Positions 14,768 to 22,918 of a stretch of DNA of 31,306 nucleotides are shown here, one piece after another. A model generated the notes under the pieces. It saw only the letters and a list, made by a program, of their open reading frames with translations. It made no database searches and was not told the DNA's origin. Source of the stretch: a virus; IMG/VR virus record IMGVR_UViG_3300035070_002215, positions 1 to 31,306 of that record, one strand, 5' to 3'. The position numbers and the translations under genes were made by a program. The number at the start of each line of letters is the position of its first letter. Positions within the stretch are counted from its first letter, which is position 1.

Positions 14768-15609
14768 TGAGTTTTATATTTGGTGGAGGTGGTGGTGGAG
14801 CCCCAACTGAATCTGGTTCTTCAGTTGTAACACAAAGAGAAGCTCCAGGAGTTGAAGCAAGAAAACTTTCACTTTACGATCAAGCTGCAAAATTAGCTGC
14901 TCAACCTGTTTCATTACCAGCAGTACAAGTAGCTCCTTTATCTGGTATTGAACAAGCTGCTATTACACAAGCTGGTCAGGTTGGTGTTGGTGCTGGAACT
15001 GTTGGTCAGGGAATAACTGCTTTACAAGGTGCACAAGCTGCTCCAAACATATCTTCTTTTTTAAATCCTTTTCAATCATATGTTACGGATGAAATAACAA
15101 GACAAGCACAAATGGCAACTAATAGATTAGGAGCACAAGCTGTAGGAGCTGGTGCATTTGGTGGAGCTAGACAAGGTATTGCTGAAGCTGAAATTGAAAG
15201 AGCAAGACTAGCTAATATTGGTCAAGCACAAGCACAAGGGTTTCAAACTGCGTTAGGTGCAGCACAAACTCAAAGACAACAACAATTAGCTGCTGGTGCT
15301 ACGTTAGGATCTTTAGGAGCTCAACAACAAGCTATGTCTCTTGCAGACATACAAGCTCAATTACAAGCTGGTGGAGTCCAAAGAGGACTTGGTCAAGCTG
15401 GATTAGATGCACAAAGACAAACTGCATTACAAAGATCATATGAACCATTCCAAAGAATTGAATTTTTAAAAGGTATTATGACAAATTTACCAACAACACA
15501 GAGTACACTTACAGCAACCACGGCTCCCGGTGCTAACCCAGTTGGACAAGCAATAGGTGCAGGACTAGGTGCATACTCTGCTTACAACTTGATGCAACCG
15601 AGGCAGTAA
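14767..15609 (+). CDS. Gln/Ala-rich internal (ejection) protein
   Basis: A 280-residue protein beginning SFIFGGGGGG. From residue about 30 it is a long, almost uninterrupted Ala/Gln-rich helical region (for example AQAQGFQTALGAAQTQRQQQ), then a short tail ending AYSAYNLMQPRQ. Composition and length match internal core proteins of short-tailed phages such as the T7 gp14 class, which leave the capsid and form part of a channel across the cell envelope. There is no sequence-level proof of that. TAATG overlaps on both sides fix the start and suggest equal production with neighbours. Confidence 0.65.
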   Translation: MSFIFGGGGGGAPTESGSSVVTQREAPGVEARKLSLYDQAAKLAAQPVSLPAVQVAPLSGIEQAAITQAGQVGVGAGTVGQGITALQGAQAAPNISSFLNPFQSYVTDEITRQAQMATNRLGAQAVGAGAFGGARQGIAEAEIERARLANIGQAQAQGFQTALGAAQTQRQQQLAAGATLGSLGAQQQAMSLADIQAQLQAGGVQRGLGQAGLDAQRQTALQRSYEPFQRIEFLKGIMTNLPTTQSTLTATTAPGANPVGQAIGAGLGAYSAYNLMQPRQ

Positions 15610-16469
15610 TGGATAAAGTATTAACTAGAAAATTATTTAAAGATAGATATTTTAAAAATTTAAAACCTACTATTAAACATTTTCAAACTGGTGGTATAAG
15701 TGCATTATCTCCAAAAGAAAAAGCTATATATGCTGCAACACTTGCTGCTCCATTATTACAAGCTAAAGGAAAAGGAACTGCTCCCGTATTTAGTGCTTTA
15801 GGAGAGGGTCTTGCAAAATTACCAGCTACTATTCTATCTGTAGAAAAAGCTAAAGGTACAGGAAAAGGTGTAAGAACATTATCAAATGACGAATTAAAAT
15901 CTTACAACTTACCAAAAGGAACTGTAGCTCAAGTTGATGGAACTGGAAAAATTACTGTTGTATCTAAACCCTCTGCTGAATCTATAAAACAAATTCAAGG
16001 AAGTAAAAGAGTAAGAACTATTCTATCAAGAATCGGTGATGATTATTATAAGTTAGGGAAGCCAGTAGGATTTGGTGATTTTTCTAGAATAAGAGCATCA
16101 CTTGGTAAAGTAGGTGGATCACAATTTTCAAAAGATTATGGTGCTTTTAAAAGTAGAATTCAACAAGCAACTTCATTTGTAACTCAAGCGATTTCTGGTG
16201 CAGCAGTATCAGAACAAGAAGCAGAAAGAATTACAAAACTAATTCCACAAGTAGGAGATACTGAAGCTACATTTGAAGCAAAGCTACAAGCATTAGATAG
16301 TTATTTTGCAGACGCAATTGCAATAGCAGAAGATAACAATGCAGATTTTACTACTGCTTTGGAAATTATGGAGGCTTCAGGAAAAGGTGCTTCAAACTAT
16401 ATTGATTTAAGTGAAGGTGTTACCATCAAACAATATGATGGTAATAAATATGATGTAAGTGCAAATTAA
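15609..16469 (+). CDS. Putative internal virion protein
   Basis: A 286-residue protein. It begins MDKVLTRKLFKDRYFKNLKP, followed by HFQTGGISALSPKEKAIYAA, an [FY]-x-x-GGI element shared with two other proteins of this block. An Ala-rich helix (ATLAAPLLQAK) and a helical middle (residues 120-230) follow; the end is acidic (FADAIAIAEDNNADFTTALE). There is no catalytic motif. Coupled to the previous gene by TAATG and followed after 8 nt by the largest gene of the block, so a core component is likely. Confidence 0.6.
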   Translation: MDKVLTRKLFKDRYFKNLKPTIKHFQTGGISALSPKEKAIYAATLAAPLLQAKGKGTAPVFSALGEGLAKLPATILSVEKAKGTGKGVRTLSNDELKSYNLPKGTVAQVDGTGKITVVSKPSAESIKQIQGSKRVRTILSRIGDDYYKLGKPVGFGDFSRIRASLGKVGGSQFSKDYGAFKSRIQQATSFVTQAISGAAVSEQEAERITKLIPQVGDTEATFEAKLQALDSYFADAIAIAEDNNADFTTALEIMEASGKGASNYIDLSEGVTIKQYDGNKYDVSAN

Positions 16470-16477
16470 GGATTCTT

Positions 16478-19159
16478 ATGGGAGAAATAGTAGTACAAAA
16501 CGAAACATTCAAAATAAAAGGCTCCTCGCCTACACCTAAAGAACAATTAGCCATTGATTCTGTATTGGCTGCAAAAAGTAATACTAAAGGTGGTGGTTTA
16601 AGTTTTGATGATGAGATGAAACTAATGATTACACCTGAAGAAGTTTTATCAGATGCTGCTAAAGGTAAATATAATAAAGATACAGAAAGTTTTTTATCTA
16701 GTCCAGAATTTATGAGAATAGTGACAGAGGTTGGATTATCAATAGCTGGAGGTATTGCTGGTGTAGCTGCAGCTCCATTTACTGGAGGCTCATCTTTAGT
16801 TGGTACATCTATCGCTGCTGCAAGAATAGCTAGAATTGCAAGACCACTTTTAAATTTAAGTAAAAATAAACAAAAAATTTTAGCAGGTGTAACTGGTGCT
16901 GGAGTTGGAGGTGGAGCTGGTGCAGCTATATCTCAAACATTTGATCCAAGAGAAAGTATTGTAAGAGAGGTCGCAAGAGGAACAGCTCAAGGTGCTTTTG
17001 GTGAAATACTTGGTTTTGGTATGGCTGGTGCATTAGCTAAAATATCTAATAAAGTAACTGGGTCTTCTATTAAAACAATTGAAGGTGCTAGAGATGTCGT
17101 TAAAGGATTAGATGCAGATAAATTATTTTATAAAGAAATAGCAAAAATTAAAGAAACTGGAAAATTACCATCTAAAGAAGTTTTAGACAAATTAGTTGGT
17201 AAAGGTTTAACTGAAGAAGCATTAAAAACTACAGTTACAATTAGCCCACAACAAAGAGTTGTTTTAGAAAGTTTAGAATTAAGTGATGATGCATATAAAA
17301 GTGCACAACAAGCAAGACCAGATTTTTTTGAAAAAAAGAAAAGATTATTAGGCAAAGGAGAAGAATTTGTTTTTGAAAGAGGTAATATTGTAGCTGGTAA
17401 ATTAACAGACCAATCTGGAGTAGAGTTAGCTTCTTCTCTTGCTGCTGCTTCTATTGGTGGTGGTGCATTTATAAGAAATGCAGAAGGACTAGGAAGAATT
17501 ACAACAATTGAATCTATTGATCAATTTACAAAAGTATTAACAAAAGATTTACCAAAAATAGATTATGATGCTGCTAAGGATGGAGTAACCCAATTTTTAA
17601 ACGCACAAATAAAAGGTAATTATACTGATATCTATCAAGGAACTAAAAATAAATTATGGAATGATCTTACTGCTGATATAAACGCAACAGTAAGAAGAGC
17701 AGATGGATCAATGGATCCAGCTTATGATGTTTTAATTAGAGGTGATGAAGTATCTAAAACAATAAGAGTAAGAGAAAGACAACCTAATGGTCAGTATGTA
17801 AATAAAGATGTTACAAAATTAGATGACTATGTTTATGAGGCAATGGGGGACAACGCTATTGTAAAAAATGGAGACATTACAGAAATGTTATCTATGGTTG
17901 GAAGATTAGGAGATAGAATTGATTATAATCAATTTAAAAATGTATACACTGCTATTGGAGACATGAAAGGCCTTACTGGTAAAGCATCTTCGGTAAGAGC
18001 AGAACTTCTAAAAAGAATGGAATCTATGTTAGCTAATTCTCCTTTACCAGCTGCACTAAATGCAAAAAGAGTAATTGCTTCAGGTTTTACTAATTTAGGT
18101 GCAAAACCTTTTCAACAAGAAACAATTAAAAAATTATTAAACTCACAGATGGGGCAAGAAACTTTATATAAAAATATTATAGGTGCAGGTAAACCAAGTT
18201 ACTTCAGAGCATTTAATCAAAGTTTAGAAGATGCAAAATTTAAAGTTGCTGGAAAAGAGTTTGATGTCTTTCCAAATAGATTGGCAATTAGAGGTGCATT
18301 ACAAGGTCAATTTTTAAAAGATTTTTTAAATAGCAGTGTAGATAAAGCGGGTCAATATTTTAAATTAGATAAAGGTAAAGCTGAAAAATTTTTAAAAGAT
18401 TATGATTGGTTATTAAAAGATGATGTAGGTTTCTTAAACCCACAACAAATAAAAGGAATAAGAGACTACACAAGAAGAATTCAAATGGTTGAAGGTAAAA
18501 TTAAACCACCAGGGTCTGCTGGTACAAGTGGAGAAATGTTAGTACAAATGAAACAAGCTGGAGCTATTTCACAGATTGTAGGTGTAGTAGGTTTTTCAAC
18601 TGGAACAATTGATCCAGGTGCTGCAACATTTTTTGTATTAGGCCCTACTGCTTTAGCTTATGCTTTATCAAGACCTTCTACTACAAAAGCTTTAATAGAT
18701 GGTTTAGGGGGTGCAGCTAAAGGTGTTGGTAAAGTTGGTAAAATTGATAGCTTTCCAAAATTAGAAAGATATATAGGACAACTTGGAAGTGCGTTAGTTG
18801 CTGAAGGAATAATAGGTCCACAGGAAGCAGAAGCAGCAATCAATCAACTTAACGGTAATAAAGAAGCTTTTGAAAAATATTTTAAAACTGGAGTTATGCC
18901 TAATGCACCAGCAACAAGACAGTTTGATCCAGAAAATGCACCAGCTATACAAATAGATCCTTACATACAATCTGGAATACAAAACCAAGGCTCTGGCCAA
19001 AGAGTTGGTTCTATTGTAGGCTCCGACACTAGTAACATACCTTTACCAAATGTTACACCATCTAACCTACCAATGGGTGGACAACCTAATACTGAATTAG
19101 CACAAGCCCTTAACCTTTTCAATAAGGGAGGAATAGTAAGTGCCAAGAAAAACTTCTAG
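16478..19159 (+). CDS. Large internal virion / DNA ejection protein
   Basis: An 893-residue protein, the largest in the window. Hydrophobic Gly/Ala-rich stretches at residues about 80-118 (VGLSIAGGIAGVAAAPFTGG) and 131-150 (KILAGVTGAGVGGGAGAAIS), and another near 694-730 (ISQIVGVVGFSTGT then FFVLGPTALAYALS), could insert in a membrane. The middle 450 residues are charged and helical. The tail ends LNLFNKGGIVSAKK, the GGI element again. Size, position and membrane-active segments fit the T7 gp16 / P22 gp16-20 class of ejection proteins, but I see no lytic transglycosylase (E-S-x-F type) or other wall-hydrolase motif. Confidence 0.65.
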   Translation: MGEIVVQNETFKIKGSSPTPKEQLAIDSVLAAKSNTKGGGLSFDDEMKLMITPEEVLSDAAKGKYNKDTESFLSSPEFMRIVTEVGLSIAGGIAGVAAAPFTGGSSLVGTSIAAARIARIARPLLNLSKNKQKILAGVTGAGVGGGAGAAISQTFDPRESIVREVARGTAQGAFGEILGFGMAGALAKISNKVTGSSIKTIEGARDVVKGLDADKLFYKEIAKIKETGKLPSKEVLDKLVGKGLTEEALKTTVTISPQQRVVLESLELSDDAYKSAQQARPDFFEKKKRLLGKGEEFVFERGNIVAGKLTDQSGVELASSLAAASIGGGAFIRNAEGLGRITTIESIDQFTKVLTKDLPKIDYDAAKDGVTQFLNAQIKGNYTDIYQGTKNKLWNDLTADINATVRRADGSMDPAYDVLIRGDEVSKTIRVRERQPNGQYVNKDVTKLDDYVYEAMGDNAIVKNGDITEMLSMVGRLGDRIDYNQFKNVYTAIGDMKGLTGKASSVRAELLKRMESMLANSPLPAALNAKRVIASGFTNLGAKPFQQETIKKLLNSQMGQETLYKNIIGAGKPSYFRAFNQSLEDAKFKVAGKEFDVFPNRLAIRGALQGQFLKDFLNSSVDKAGQYFKLDKGKAEKFLKDYDWLLKDDVGFLNPQQIKGIRDYTRRIQMVEGKIKPPGSAGTSGEMLVQMKQAGAISQIVGVVGFSTGTIDPGAATFFVLGPTALAYALSRPSTTKALIDGLGGAAKGVGKVGKIDSFPKLERYIGQLGSALVAEGIIGPQEAEAAINQLNGNKEAFEKYFKTGVMPNAPATRQFDPENAPAIQIDPYIQSGIQNQGSGQRVGSIVGSDTSNIPLPNVTPSNLPMGGQPNTELAQALNLFNKGGIVSAKKNF

Positions 19160-19355
19160 TAAAGATAATTTAGCTCATCAAAGAATTGATGACCACGAGA
19201 AGTTGTGCAGAATCATGCAAGAACAAACTAATAAACAGATAAAAGATTTACATACAGATGTACATAGAATCGAAAAAATTCTTATCTCTTCTACTGCATT
19301 TTTAATGACATCAATGATTGGAATAATAGTTGCTCTTCTATTCAAAGTATTCTAA
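19140..19355 (+). CDS. XhlA-like small membrane protein, holin candidate
   Basis: A 71-residue protein starting at GTG 19140 behind AAGGGAGG (19123-19130), overlapping the preceding gene by 20 nt. Residues 1-46 are polar and coiled-coil-like (HEKLCRIMQEQTNKQIKDLH). Residues about 48-70 form one transmembrane helix (ISSTAFLMTSMIGIIVALLF) followed by Lys-Val-Phe. This matches the XhlA / single-TM holin layout as known from phage lysis modules. No endolysin or spanin gene is recognised beside it, so its role in lysis is unproven; a membrane-anchored accessory protein is the alternative. Confidence 0.55.
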   Translation: MPRKTSSKDNLAHQRIDDHEKLCRIMQEQTNKQIKDLHTDVHRIEKILISSTAFLMTSMIGIIVALLFKVF

Positions 19356-19363
19356 AAGACCAT

Positions 19364-20104
19364 GTGCGACTAATCAAAGATAATAACAAATTTCAAATTA
19401 CCGATCTCAAGTTAGTAAATAAATACAATTATAAGAAGTATACTAGACAAGAGGAAGACGGCTCACGGACTTATAATGTAGGTAACAAAAAAATACCAAG
19501 TGTTACAACCATACTATCTGCTACTCAATCAGAGGAAAAGAAAGCTGGACTTGATAGATGGCGTGAGAGAGTCGGATACCAAGAAGCAGCTAGAATTACC
19601 TCTCAGGCAGCCCTCAGAGGCACGGAGATGCACTATGTCCTTGAAAACTACATAGATGGTCGTGGCTACATAAATCTCTCTGAGGATGGAGCTAAAGCAA
19701 GACTTATGGCTCATGAGATAGTAAACAATCTTGACCTATTGAAAGAGGTATGGGGTAATGAAGTAAGCCTAGCTTATGAAGATAGATGGGCAGGAGCCAC
19801 AGATGTGGTTGGTTTTTATGATGATAAGCCTACAATTATTGACTTTAAACAAAGCAACAAACCAAAGAGAGAAGAGTTTGTAGAAGATTATTATTATCAG
19901 ATAGCTGCATATTCATTAGCACATAAAGAACAATATGGTCCTATAACACAAGGCCTTATATGTATTTGTACAAAAGATGTTTTGTATCAAGAGTTTAAAA
20001 TGAATGAATCTAAATTAAAAGAGTATGAAGATAAATGGTTAGAAAGAGTAGATAGATATCATAAATCTAAAGCCACTTCTGAACCTGTTCCCCAAGAGTC
20101 TTAG
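19364..20104 (+). CDS. PD-(D/E)XK exonuclease (RecB/MGME1-like)
   Basis: A 246-residue protein starting at GTG 19364 (the overlapping ATG at 19362 ends after three codons). The RecB-type nuclease motifs appear in order: ALRGTEMH (His90), AYEDRWAGATDVVG (Asp147), TIIDFKQS (Asp160-x-Lys162) and YYYQIAAYSLA (Gln179...Tyr183). Residues 44-52 (IPSVTTILS) form the usual N-terminal strand of MGME1-like enzymes. It should cut single-stranded DNA ends in replication or recombination, and lies beside helicase, primase and polymerase genes. Its last 38 bases overlap the end of the minus-strand SNF2 gene. Confidence 0.85.
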   Translation: MRLIKDNNKFQITDLKLVNKYNYKKYTRQEEDGSRTYNVGNKKIPSVTTILSATQSEEKKAGLDRWRERVGYQEAARITSQAALRGTEMHYVLENYIDGRGYINLSEDGAKARLMAHEIVNNLDLLKEVWGNEVSLAYEDRWAGATDVVGFYDDKPTIIDFKQSNKPKREEFVEDYYYQIAAYSLAHKEQYGPITQGLICICTKDVLYQEFKMNESKLKEYEDKWLERVDRYHKSKATSEPVPQES

Positions 20105-21473
20105 CAGATAATTCTATTTTATTTTCTAAATTGTGTAATACCATTTCATCAATGGTATCTGTTGCAATAAGATCTATATATGTAACTTGAGAAGTTTGAC
20201 CATATCTATGAGCACGATCTTCGCTTTGTTGACGGACTTCCAAGTTGTAAGAATTACTAAAATATATAACATACTTAGCAGCAGTAAGGGTAAGACCATA
20301 ACCACCAACAGTAGGGTTCCCAACAAGGAAACGGCATCTGTCATCAGACTGAAAACTTTCAACAGCTTTGTTACGAAGATCCACTGAATCTTTTCCGTAT
20401 ATTGAAACCACCGAATCTTTTCCATAGGTCTCTCCTAGTTTTTTTTTAATCATTTCTATATTATGTACATAATTAGCCCATATAATACACTTGTCTTCAC
20501 TCTCTTCCAAGATACTCATTAACTCTTTTAATTTTGCATTGCTTTTAAAATCAACAATTTTTCCATCATTAGTTTTAACAAAACCATTAGCTACTTGTTG
20601 TAATTTAAGTAATTCTGTCAGTTTATTATTGTAGGATACTTCATCATTTTGGAGTAATATAATTGCAGTAGCCTTAAGTTTTTCATAAGCAATTCTCTGT
20701 TCATCAGGTAATTCAATGTTTCTTTGTACATACATTTTTTCTGGAAGATCTAAACAATCTTTTTTTCTAACCCTATATGAAAATGTTTTAATTTTATATT
20801 CTAGCTCTTCAAGATTTACATAATACTTAGGTATTTGTATATTGTAGCCACCTCTTTCAATACTATACATTACTGCATATTTTGATTTAAATACTGTAAA
20901 GTTTTCATACCCCAATAATTTTTTATCTAAAAAAGCACACTGAGAAAACAAATCTAGTGGTGACTTAGTTATAGGTGAACCAGTAAGTATTCTCTTATAT
21001 CTAGCTAATTGACCAAGTTTTATAATAGCTTTTGTTCTTGAAGCTTTAAGATTTTTTATAGATGTGCTTTCATCTAAGATAATCATACTTCTCATTCCAT
21101 GTTTAAGAAGTTTATATTCAAGCCATTTCTTACCAGATGCATGGGATAAGGCTTCTACATTCATTAAAATAAACGTTAATTTTTTAGGGTCTAGTTTAAA
21201 TGTTTTATCTTTAGTAACTTTCCAGATGTAAATATTAGTTTCTTCAGGACAATGAAAGTCTATTTCTTTTTTCCAATTTTGATAAACTGAATTAGGCGCA
21301 ATAACAAAAGCAAAATCAATTCTTTGTTCTTGGTATAAGTATGCTGCATTATCAATAGCTACTTTAGTCTTACCAGTTCCCATCTCCATAAAATAAGCAA
21401 AGTTAAAAGGCTTGGCTCCTTCAATTAATGATTGTCTTTGATGTTTGAAAGGTTTTGTTTTATAATTATACAC
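20067..21473 (-). CDS. SNF2-family DNA helicase
   Basis: A 468-residue protein on the opposite strand to its neighbours. Helicase motifs run in order: FKHQRQSLIEG (Q-like), MEMGTGKTKVAI (Walker A, residues 30-40, Lys35), VIAPNSVYQNWKKE (Ia), ILDESTSIKN (Walker B, Asp134-Glu135), KRILTGSPI (III), CIIWANYVHNIEMI (IV), VGGYGLTLTAA (V) and QQSEDRAHRYGQ (VI, arginine fingers). It is short for the family but both RecA-like lobes are complete. It would use ATP to move on duplex DNA in replication, repair or fork remodelling. The GTG start at 21473 has no clear ribosome site. Its transcription must come from the 21474-21546 gap, in competition with the plus-strand operon. Confidence 0.9.
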   Translation of the reverse strand: MYNYKTKPFKHQRQSLIEGAKPFNFAYFMEMGTGKTKVAIDNAAYLYQEQRIDFAFVIAPNSVYQNWKKEIDFHCPEETNIYIWKVTKDKTFKLDPKKLTFILMNVEALSHASGKKWLEYKLLKHGMRSMIILDESTSIKNLKASRTKAIIKLGQLARYKRILTGSPITKSPLDLFSQCAFLDKKLLGYENFTVFKSKYAVMYSIERGGYNIQIPKYYVNLEELEYKIKTFSYRVRKKDCLDLPEKMYVQRNIELPDEQRIAYEKLKATAIILLQNDEVSYNNKLTELLKLQQVANGFVKTNDGKIVDFKSNAKLKELMSILEESEDKCIIWANYVHNIEMIKKKLGETYGKDSVVSIYGKDSVDLRNKAVESFQSDDRCRFLVGNPTVGGYGLTLTAAKYVIYFSNSYNLEVRQQSEDRAHRYGQTSQVTYIDLIATDTIDEMVLHNLENKIELSAKTLGEQVQKWL

Positions 21474-21492
21474 GCAGAATTATTTAAATTAT

Positions 21493-21523
21493 TTGTTTGC
21501 AAAAATCAATTAGATAATATATT
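21493..21523 (+). promoter_or_regulatory. Promoter candidate for replication operon
   Basis: In the 73-base gap between the divergent SNF2 gene and the gene at 21547 there is TTGTTT (21493-21498), 16 bases, TAATAT (21515-21520); an overlapping pair is TTGCAA (21497-21502), 15 bases, TATATT (21518-21523). AAGGAGG (21535-21541) follows before ATG 21547. The minus-strand gene must also start here but I find no convincing box for it. Confidence 0.4.
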
Positions 21524-21546
21524 GATTCTCGCACAAGGAGGTTCTT

Positions 21547-22098
21547 ATGGACTTAGAGGCAGAATCTATCATATCGGTAGATACTGGCATGTCGACAGAC
21601 ATTGCTAAATCTTGCAATAAGTTATTGGAAACTCAGAAAAAAATAATGACGGCTGAAGAAGAACTTAAAAAGTTAAAGGAAGTCGAAACTACTCTTTCTG
21701 AGCAAACAATTCCAAACTTAATGCAACAAGCTGGTTTATCTCTGCTAAAATTAGCAGATGGTTCATCCGTTGAGGTTAAACCATTCTATTCAGCTAGAAT
21801 ACCAGCGTCTAAAAGTGATGAAGCTTTTGAATGGCTTAGAGACAATGGACATGGAGACTTGATTAAAAACCAAGTGTCTTTGGAATTTGGAATGAAGCAA
21901 GACAATGAAGCTAAATCAATTATAGAAGAGTTGAAAGCAAAAGGTCTACCAGTGAAGCAGAAAACTTCTGTTCATCCAAGTAGTCTAAGAGGATTTGTTA
22001 GAGAACAAATTCAAGATCTTGGTAAAGATGTACCTGCTGAACTGTTTGGAACTTATGTTGCAAATAAAACTAAAATAACCACGAAGGAACAATCATGA
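21547..22098 (+). CDS. Conserved replication-module protein, unknown
   Basis: A 183-residue protein with a strong ribosome site. Residues about 20-60 form a coiled-coil (LLETQKKIMTAEEELKKLKE, then TTLSEQTIPNLMQQAGL). A compact alpha/beta part follows (SLLKLADGSSVEVKPFYSAR, DEAFEWLRDNGHGDLI, VSLEFGM, EAKSIIEELKAKGLPVKQ, HPSSLRGFVREQIQ). I recognise the layout from marine phages but no assigned function. First gene of the replication operon and coupled by ATGA to a possible DNA-binding protein, so an accessory role at the replication fork is a fair guess. Confidence 0.6.
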   Translation: MDLEAESIISVDTGMSTDIAKSCNKLLETQKKIMTAEEELKKLKEVETTLSEQTIPNLMQQAGLSLLKLADGSSVEVKPFYSARIPASKSDEAFEWLRDNGHGDLIKNQVSLEFGMKQDNEAKSIIEELKAKGLPVKQKTSVHPSSLRGFVREQIQDLGKDVPAELFGTYVANKTKITTKEQS

Positions 22099-22910
22099 TC
22101 GAAAAAAAAGCGATGACGACAAAAAAAGATAACCTTCCAGCTGCTATAAATTTAGAGCAGATGGCAGGTCAAGGTCAAGAGTATGTAACAGCTCGAGATC
22201 AAAAACTACCAATCCTAAAAATACTATATGCTAACTCTCCTGTCTTAGATGAGACAGATGGTAAACATGTTGAAACTGCTAAGCAGGGAGATATATGGAG
22301 TGAAACATCTGGTACAGTTTGGAAAGGTAAACAAGGATTAATAGTAGTGCCTTGTCTTTACATTAATACATTCAATGAGTGGAAAGACAAAGGGGATAGT
22401 CCAGGAAGACCAGTAGGTATTCATACTGATCCAGCTATTATGTCCCAAACAACTAGAGGTGCCGACAACAAAGACCGATTAGAAAACGGAAACTATGTTG
22501 AAGATACTGGTAATCATTTTGTTTACATTTTGGATGAAAATTACAATCCATTAGAACAAGCTTTGATTACTATGAAATCTACTCAAAAGAAAAAATCAAA
22601 GACATGGAATTCAATGATTATGTCTAGAAGAGCACAAGGTAAGGGAGGTATGTTCAATCCACCATCATGGTCGACTGCTTATAAACTTAGCACGACTAAA
22701 GAGTCTAATTCACAAAACTCTTGGTATGGATGGGTTGTTGAGTTTGATAAATTTTTAAATACTCAAGAACATTTAAAAGTTTTAGAAACGACTCAAGCCT
22801 TTTATCAAAGTGCTATGAAGAGTGATATTTTTGGTAAGGTAGATTTTACTCAAGATAATCAGGCTCAAGGAAATAATAGTAGCGAAGCAAAAACTGGTGT
22901 TCCGTTTTAA
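22095..22910 (+). CDS. Possible single-stranded DNA-binding protein
   Basis: A 271-residue protein. Residues 34-115 contain the pattern TARDQKLPILKILYANSPVL, AKQGDIWSETSG and GLIVVPCLYINTFNEW, familiar from a phage family encoded next to primases and helicases. The middle is beta-rich, then YGWVVEFDKFLNTQEH. The last 20 residues are disordered and polar, ending in Gly-Val-Pro-Phe, similar to the Pro-Phe tip that SSB proteins use to bind partners, although acidic residues are few. This makes an SSB-like role attractive but not certain; the OB fold is not obvious. A ribosome site (AAGGAA) precedes ATG 22095. Confidence 0.5.
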   Translation: MIEKKAMTTKKDNLPAAINLEQMAGQGQEYVTARDQKLPILKILYANSPVLDETDGKHVETAKQGDIWSETSGTVWKGKQGLIVVPCLYINTFNEWKDKGDSPGRPVGIHTDPAIMSQTTRGADNKDRLENGNYVEDTGNHFVYILDENYNPLEQALITMKSTQKKKSKTWNSMIMSRRAQGKGGMFNPPSWSTAYKLSTTKESNSQNSWYGWVVEFDKFLNTQEHLKVLETTQAFYQSAMKSDIFGKVDFTQDNQAQGNNSSEAKTGVPF

Positions 22911-22918
22911 TATTTTTT

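Noticed and set aside
18658-19146. Three overlapping minus-strand ORFs
   Set aside because: They lie opposite the large ejection protein gene, have no domain and no operon context; shadows of AT-rich coding DNA.
16478-19159. Lytic transglycosylase domain in the large ejection protein
   Set aside because: No catalytic Glu-Ser motif with the usual G-L-x-Q context was found, so the wall-cutting function of T7 gp16 is not claimed.
20381-20426. 19-base direct repeat with two mismatches, period 27
   Set aside because: It encodes YGKDSV twice within the SNF2 protein; a small in-frame duplication in a helicase loop, no sign of a regulatory role.
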